Assembly (NCBI GenBank): GCA_020024815.1
Contig: JAHHTE010000080.1
Span: 1 to 9,047, forward strand
Source: Mailhella sp.
Lineage (GTDB): Bacteria; Desulfobacterota; Desulfovibrionia; Desulfovibrionales; Desulfovibrionaceae
Length of the DNA stretch: 9,047 bases
Reading direction: 5' to 3'
In this document: one piece after another, positions 6,877-9,047 of the stretch
How the letters are laid out: every line of letters begins with the position of its first letter
How positions within the stretch are numbered: the stretch's first letter is position 1
Program-made: the position numbers and the translations under genes
The notes under the pieces: model-generated
Database searches by the model: none
The model's input: the letters and a program-made list of their open reading frames with translations, nothing else
Told to the model about the DNA's origin: nothing

Positions 6877-6896
6877 TTAAACTCAAGGAGTTCATC

Positions 6897-7322
6897 ATGA
6901 GTGGAATGTTAACTATTATCATAATAATATTTGTAGCTGCTGTTATTACTGGAATTATTAGCAAAAAAAATAATTCTGCAAATCATAATGAATATGGTGT
7001 TCCATTTGGTGCAGAAGAAAAATATAAATTAGCACTAAATCCTTGTACTGATGGTAAACCATTAATGTATGATTTAACAACTTGTAGACATTGTGTTCGC
7101 GTTCAAGATTTTTTAACTAAAAATGGCGTTGAATATAATGATGTATTAGTTGACCGTTTTATTGGTAATGCAAGAATTGAGGTTGTAGCAAAATTAAAAG
7201 AATATAATCCTAAAGCCTCTTTTCCAACAGTAGTTTTTCCTGATGGAACTATCATAATAGGGTATCGTGAAACATTACTTTCTGAAACTATTGCTGCATA
7301 TAAAAAATCTCTTGAAAAATAG
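6897..7322 (+). CDS. Membrane-anchored glutaredoxin-like thiol protein (CRHC)
   Basis: This 141-residue protein has one N-terminal hydrophobic segment (about 5-21, rich in Ile) that probably anchors it in the inner membrane, a linker (22-55), then a thioredoxin-fold domain. The domain starts with strand PLMYDLTTC, has the redox pair C63-R-H-C66 (CxxC) at the start of a helix, the cis-proline loop SFP (108-110) and the strand pair TVVFPDGTIIIGY (111-123). This order matches glutaredoxins and NrdH-like proteins, which exchange electrons with protein disulfides. Cys50 in the linker is an extra thiol. The anchor has no clear cleavage site, so the domain may face either the cytosol or the periplasm. 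AAGGAG lies six bases before the start, and the Sel1-repeat gene follows after 8 bases, so the two are very likely co-transcribed. The partner is unknown; the fold call is fairly sure, the physiological role is not. Confidence 0.8.
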   Translation: MSGMLTIIIIIFVAAVITGIISKKNNSANHNEYGVPFGAEEKYKLALNPCTDGKPLMYDLTTCRHCVRVQDFLTKNGVEYNDVLVDRFIGNARIEVVAKLKEYNPKASFPTVVFPDGTIIIGYRETLLSETIAAYKKSLEK

Positions 7323-7330
7323 GAATAAAT

Positions 7331-8044
7331 ATGACTTTTGCTTCTCAAAATGAGGAAAAACTTTATAAAAAATGGTTAAAGGATTCTCCCTATAATCAAA
7401 TTTCACAAACTATTTTTAATCATCAAATTCCTAATGAAGAGGAATTAATTGCTCTTTTTAGAAAAGATAAAGAGTTAGTGAAAAAAAAAGAATTTATTCC
7501 TTTTAATGACTTTTATGCAGATATTTTCATTAATTTCTTGCCACAAGAATTAACTGAAGAACAACAAAAAGTGTTTAATATGTTAAATTGGCGTTATATT
7601 GCTCAAAAAATTGATGCCATGAATAAAGTATTAAAACATGCATACGAATTACTTGATAATAATAAACAAGAAGAAGGTATTCAACTTATAAAAAAACTTG
7701 CTGATGCTGGGCATCCCGAAGCGTGTTATTTAATTGCTGCTTTTAGTATGCAAGGACAACTTCTTCCAAAACAAGCTGATATTATTCTAGAATATGCTCA
7801 AAAAGCAATGAAATTTGTAAATCATCCGCGTTCTAATCTTATTATGGCTGGTTTATATTATGAAGGATTTGGTGTAGAAAGAGATGTAAGACGAGCAGTT
7901 TCTTATATTTTAGATGCGGAAAGAAATGCCGATGCAGATCCTTTTGTTTACTCTATTTTAGCTGAATATTATCAAGATGGTTATATTGTAAATCGAGATG
8001 TGGAAAAAGCTGCCGTTTATGCTTATAAAGCTGAAGGTGCATAA
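7331..8044 (+). CDS. Sel1-repeat (TPR-like) protein
   Basis: This 237-residue protein has no signal peptide or membrane segment. The N-terminal half (1-95) is charged and helical with no motif I recognise. From about residue 96 it becomes Sel1/TPR-like: EEGIQLIKKLADAGHPEACYL (about 114-134), then AGLYYEGFGVERDVRRAVSYI (about 173-193) and AEYYQDGYIVNRDVEKAAVYA (about 211-231). The last two show the Sel1 pattern LG.xY..G.GV..D..KA..Y with spacing of 38 residues. Such repeats form helical scaffolds for protein-protein contacts in signalling, envelope and host-interaction proteins; they do not give an enzymatic role. The start follows the glutaredoxin-like gene by 8 bases, with AGGAA overlapping that gene's stop codon, so the two form an operon ended by the terminator at 8080. 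The specific partner is unknown. Confidence 0.75.
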   Translation: MTFASQNEEKLYKKWLKDSPYNQISQTIFNHQIPNEEELIALFRKDKELVKKKEFIPFNDFYADIFINFLPQELTEEQQKVFNMLNWRYIAQKIDAMNKVLKHAYELLDNNKQEEGIQLIKKLADAGHPEACYLIAAFSMQGQLLPKQADIILEYAQKAMKFVNHPRSNLIMAGLYYEGFGVERDVRRAVSYILDAERNADADPFVYSILAEYYQDGYIVNRDVEKAAVYAYKAEGA

Positions 8045-8079
8045 AAATTAGTTAGTTATTCAGAAGAATTATATATATG

Positions 8080-8113
8080 TCTTTCCTTTATTTAAATAAA
8101 GGAAAGATTTTTT
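8080..8113 (+). terminator. Intrinsic terminator after the Sel1 gene
   Basis: TCTTTCCTTTA (8080-8090) pairs perfectly with TAAAGGAAAGA (8097-8107) across TTTAAA, which is itself palindromic, so 28 bases are fully self-complementary. Six T follow (8108-8113). It lies 36 bases after the stop codon. On the minus strand the hairpin is not followed by a T-tract, so it acts mainly in the + direction. Confidence 0.85.
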
Positions 8114-8155
8114 ATTTAAAATATAATTTTTTGATAAAATTAGTAGTTATAAAAA

Positions 8156-8167
8156 CATTATATAATG
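8156..8167 (-). terminator. Weak hairpin after the Nudix gene
   Basis: CATTATATAATG is a perfect 12-bp palindrome, 8 bases after the Nudix stop codon on the minus strand, followed there by TTTTTATAA. The stem is short and all A/T except one pair, so it would be a poor terminator. Transcripts may run on to the larger palindrome at 8080-8107. Confidence 0.25.
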
Positions 8168-8175
8168 AAATTTTA

Positions 8176-8727
8176 TTAAGTATATAACCAATTTGCTCTA
8201 TTTGCCCATGTTATAATAGGGTCAAATGCTTCTGAATCATAATTTAATAGACCATTAAATTCTTCCTTATCAAGAAACATTGCATCAGCTATTGTTTCAG
8301 GATTAAATTGAAAAGAACCAAAAAAGGGTCCTGCTAAAAAAACAGAAGCAGAAACATAAATATCATCATGCAAATAGGGAAGTGTTGTAATTTCTTTAAC
8401 ATTTATATTATCAATATAAAAATGTTTTTTTAATTCTTTATAAGCTGTTCCCATAGCACTTTCACCAGCATAAACTATTCCATAACACGGAAATTCCCAC
8501 AAAGCTTTTTTACTTTCACTTTGTTTTTTTACTAATAATATTTTATTTTTTTTATCTTTTAATAAAACAAAAATAATACGATGTCCCATTTTTTTCTTCT
8601 TTACAATATGTTCAGGCATTAGTAAAAAAGGGGAGCCATTATTATCATTAATTTCAATAAGATTCATTCTTATTTTTTCATCTAAAATATATGGACAATC
8701 AGAATATGTAAATAAAGGTCTTTTCAT
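8176..8727 (-). CDS. Nudix-fold protein with degenerate catalytic box
   Basis: This 183-residue protein has the Nudix hydrolase layout: HRIIFVLLKDKKNKILLVKK (49-68, first strands), LWEFPCYGIVYAGES (76-90), then the helix of the Nudix box at 83-105. Against GX5EX7REUXEEXGU it keeps G83, E89, E98 and L99, has Lys97 for Arg, but shows K101 and H102 where the two metal-binding Glu should be, and Y104 for Gly. Family members cleave nucleoside diphosphates linked to another group using metal bound by those Glu; here catalysis is doubtful, and it may be a binding or regulatory protein, or decayed. The N-terminus (CPYILDEKIRMNLIEINDNN) resembles the pre-domain of IPP-isomerase-like Nudix proteins. 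No good Shine-Dalgarno precedes the ATG at 8727, and Met21 (8667) has none either, so the start is uncertain. Its start codon overlaps that of the divergent RimI-like gene. The reading frame is intact. Confidence 0.7.
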   Translation of the reverse strand: MKRPLFTYSDCPYILDEKIRMNLIEINDNNGSPFLLMPEHIVKKKKMGHRIIFVLLKDKKNKILLVKKQSESKKALWEFPCYGIVYAGESAMGTAYKELKKHFYIDNINVKEITTLPYLHDDIYVSASVFLAGPFFGSFQFNPETIADAMFLDKEEFNGLLNYDSEAFDPIITWANRANWLYT

Positions 8728-9047
8728 GGATACTACACAATATACAGTTATAAAATTAGAAAAAAAACATTTAAACCAAGTGGCTCAAATTGAAAAAATT
8801 TGTTTTCCTTGTCCTTGGTCTGAAGAACAATTTGAAACAGCTTTAACTGATAACTATACAGAACTATATGGTCTTGTATATCAAGATAAAATTGTTTCTT
8901 ATTTGCTTTGTTCTGTTGTTATAGATTACGCAGAAATTTTAAATATTGCAACCCTTCCAGAATATAGAAAAAAAGGCTTTGCAGAAGAATTATTAAAGTA
9001 TTGGTTGAACTTTGAGCATATTAAAAATATAAAAATTATTTTAGAAG
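8726..9047 (+). CDS. rimI: RimI-like GNAT acetyltransferase, partial at window end
   Basis: The first 107 residues of a GNAT-family N-acetyltransferase are present; the reading frame is open to the window edge and no stop is seen. CFPCPWSEEQF (26-36) matches the PWS-containing motif of RimI, and ILNIATLPEYRKKGFAEELL (71-90) is GNAT motif A with the acetyl-CoA pyrophosphate loop RKKGFA (81-86). RimI acetylates the N-terminal alanine of ribosomal protein S18 using acetyl-CoA. About 40 residues, including the catalytic C-terminal part, lie beyond the window. AAAGG at 8714-8718 sits seven bases before the ATG at 8726. That ATG overlaps the ATG of the divergent Nudix gene by two bases, so each gene's promoter must lie within the other's coding region. 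Another protein-alanine or generic GNAT acetyltransferase is possible, but the N-terminal motif favours RimI. Confidence 0.8.
   Translation, partial: MDTTQYTVIKLEKKHLNQVAQIEKICFPCPWSEEQFETALTDNYTELYGLVYQDKIVSYLLCSVVIDYAEILNIATLPEYRKKGFAEELLKYWLNFEHIKNIKIILE

Noticed and set aside
7103..7348. Minus-strand open frame opposite the glutaredoxin-like gene
   Set aside because: It overlaps a well-supported gene with motifs and a ribosome binding site, and shows no family features of its own.
1..9047. CRISPR array, insertion sequence, tRNA or rRNA
   Set aside because: No regularly spaced repeats, transposase frame, terminal inverted repeats, or tRNA/rRNA-like conserved segments were seen on either strand.

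Overview
The window is strongly AT-rich (roughly 30% GC by eye, with A/T-ending codons throughout) and looks like a Gram-negative bacterium. The evidence is a periplasmic ZraP-like metal-binding protein with a Sec signal peptide, flagellar export genes fliR and flhB, a TrmL-type tRNA methyltransferase and a RimI-type acetyltransferase. ZraP-like proteins, this flagellar layout and very low GC together would fit a low-GC member of the Desulfovibrionaceae such as Lawsonia. This is an inference from gene style and composition, not an identification.

Layout. (1) 1-718: a single-gene unit on the + strand. It has a good sigma-70 promoter, a cluster of 7-bp repeats at the predicted transcription start, a ZraP-like gene, and a GC-rich hairpin terminator with T-tracts on both strands that probably also closes the converging minus-strand operon. 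(2) 785-6313, minus strand: a tight four-gene operon transcribed in the order fliR, flhB, a 1054-residue membrane protein, trmL, with gaps of 1, 20 and 9 bases. FliR and FlhB are core parts of the flagellar type III export gate. The large protein carries a degenerate PHP-like segment near residues 152-216 and about five membrane segments near residues 711-873. It is the least explained gene here. (3) 6314-6520: a divergent intergenic region with a 14-bp perfect palindrome and an extended -10 promoter candidate. (4) 6521-6814: a 97-residue orphan gene of unknown function. (5) 6897-8044: a likely two-gene operon with its own promoter, encoding a membrane-anchored glutaredoxin/thioredoxin-fold protein (CRHC) and a Sel1-repeat protein. 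It ends in a strong intrinsic terminator formed by a 28-bp perfect palindrome. (6) 8176-8727 minus and 8726-end plus: a Nudix-fold protein whose catalytic box has lost key glutamates, divergent from a RimI-like acetyltransferase cut by the window end. Their start codons overlap.

Functionally the window mixes flagellar export with redox and metal-stress proteins and translation-related modification enzymes (TrmL on tRNA, RimI on ribosomal protein S18). I see no mobile element, CRISPR array, tRNA or rRNA. No stretch over 300 bases lacks a gene. The best candidates for something undescribed are the PHP-like/membrane fusion inside the flagellar export operon, the Nudix protein with a broken catalytic box, and the repeat cluster at the ZraP promoter.
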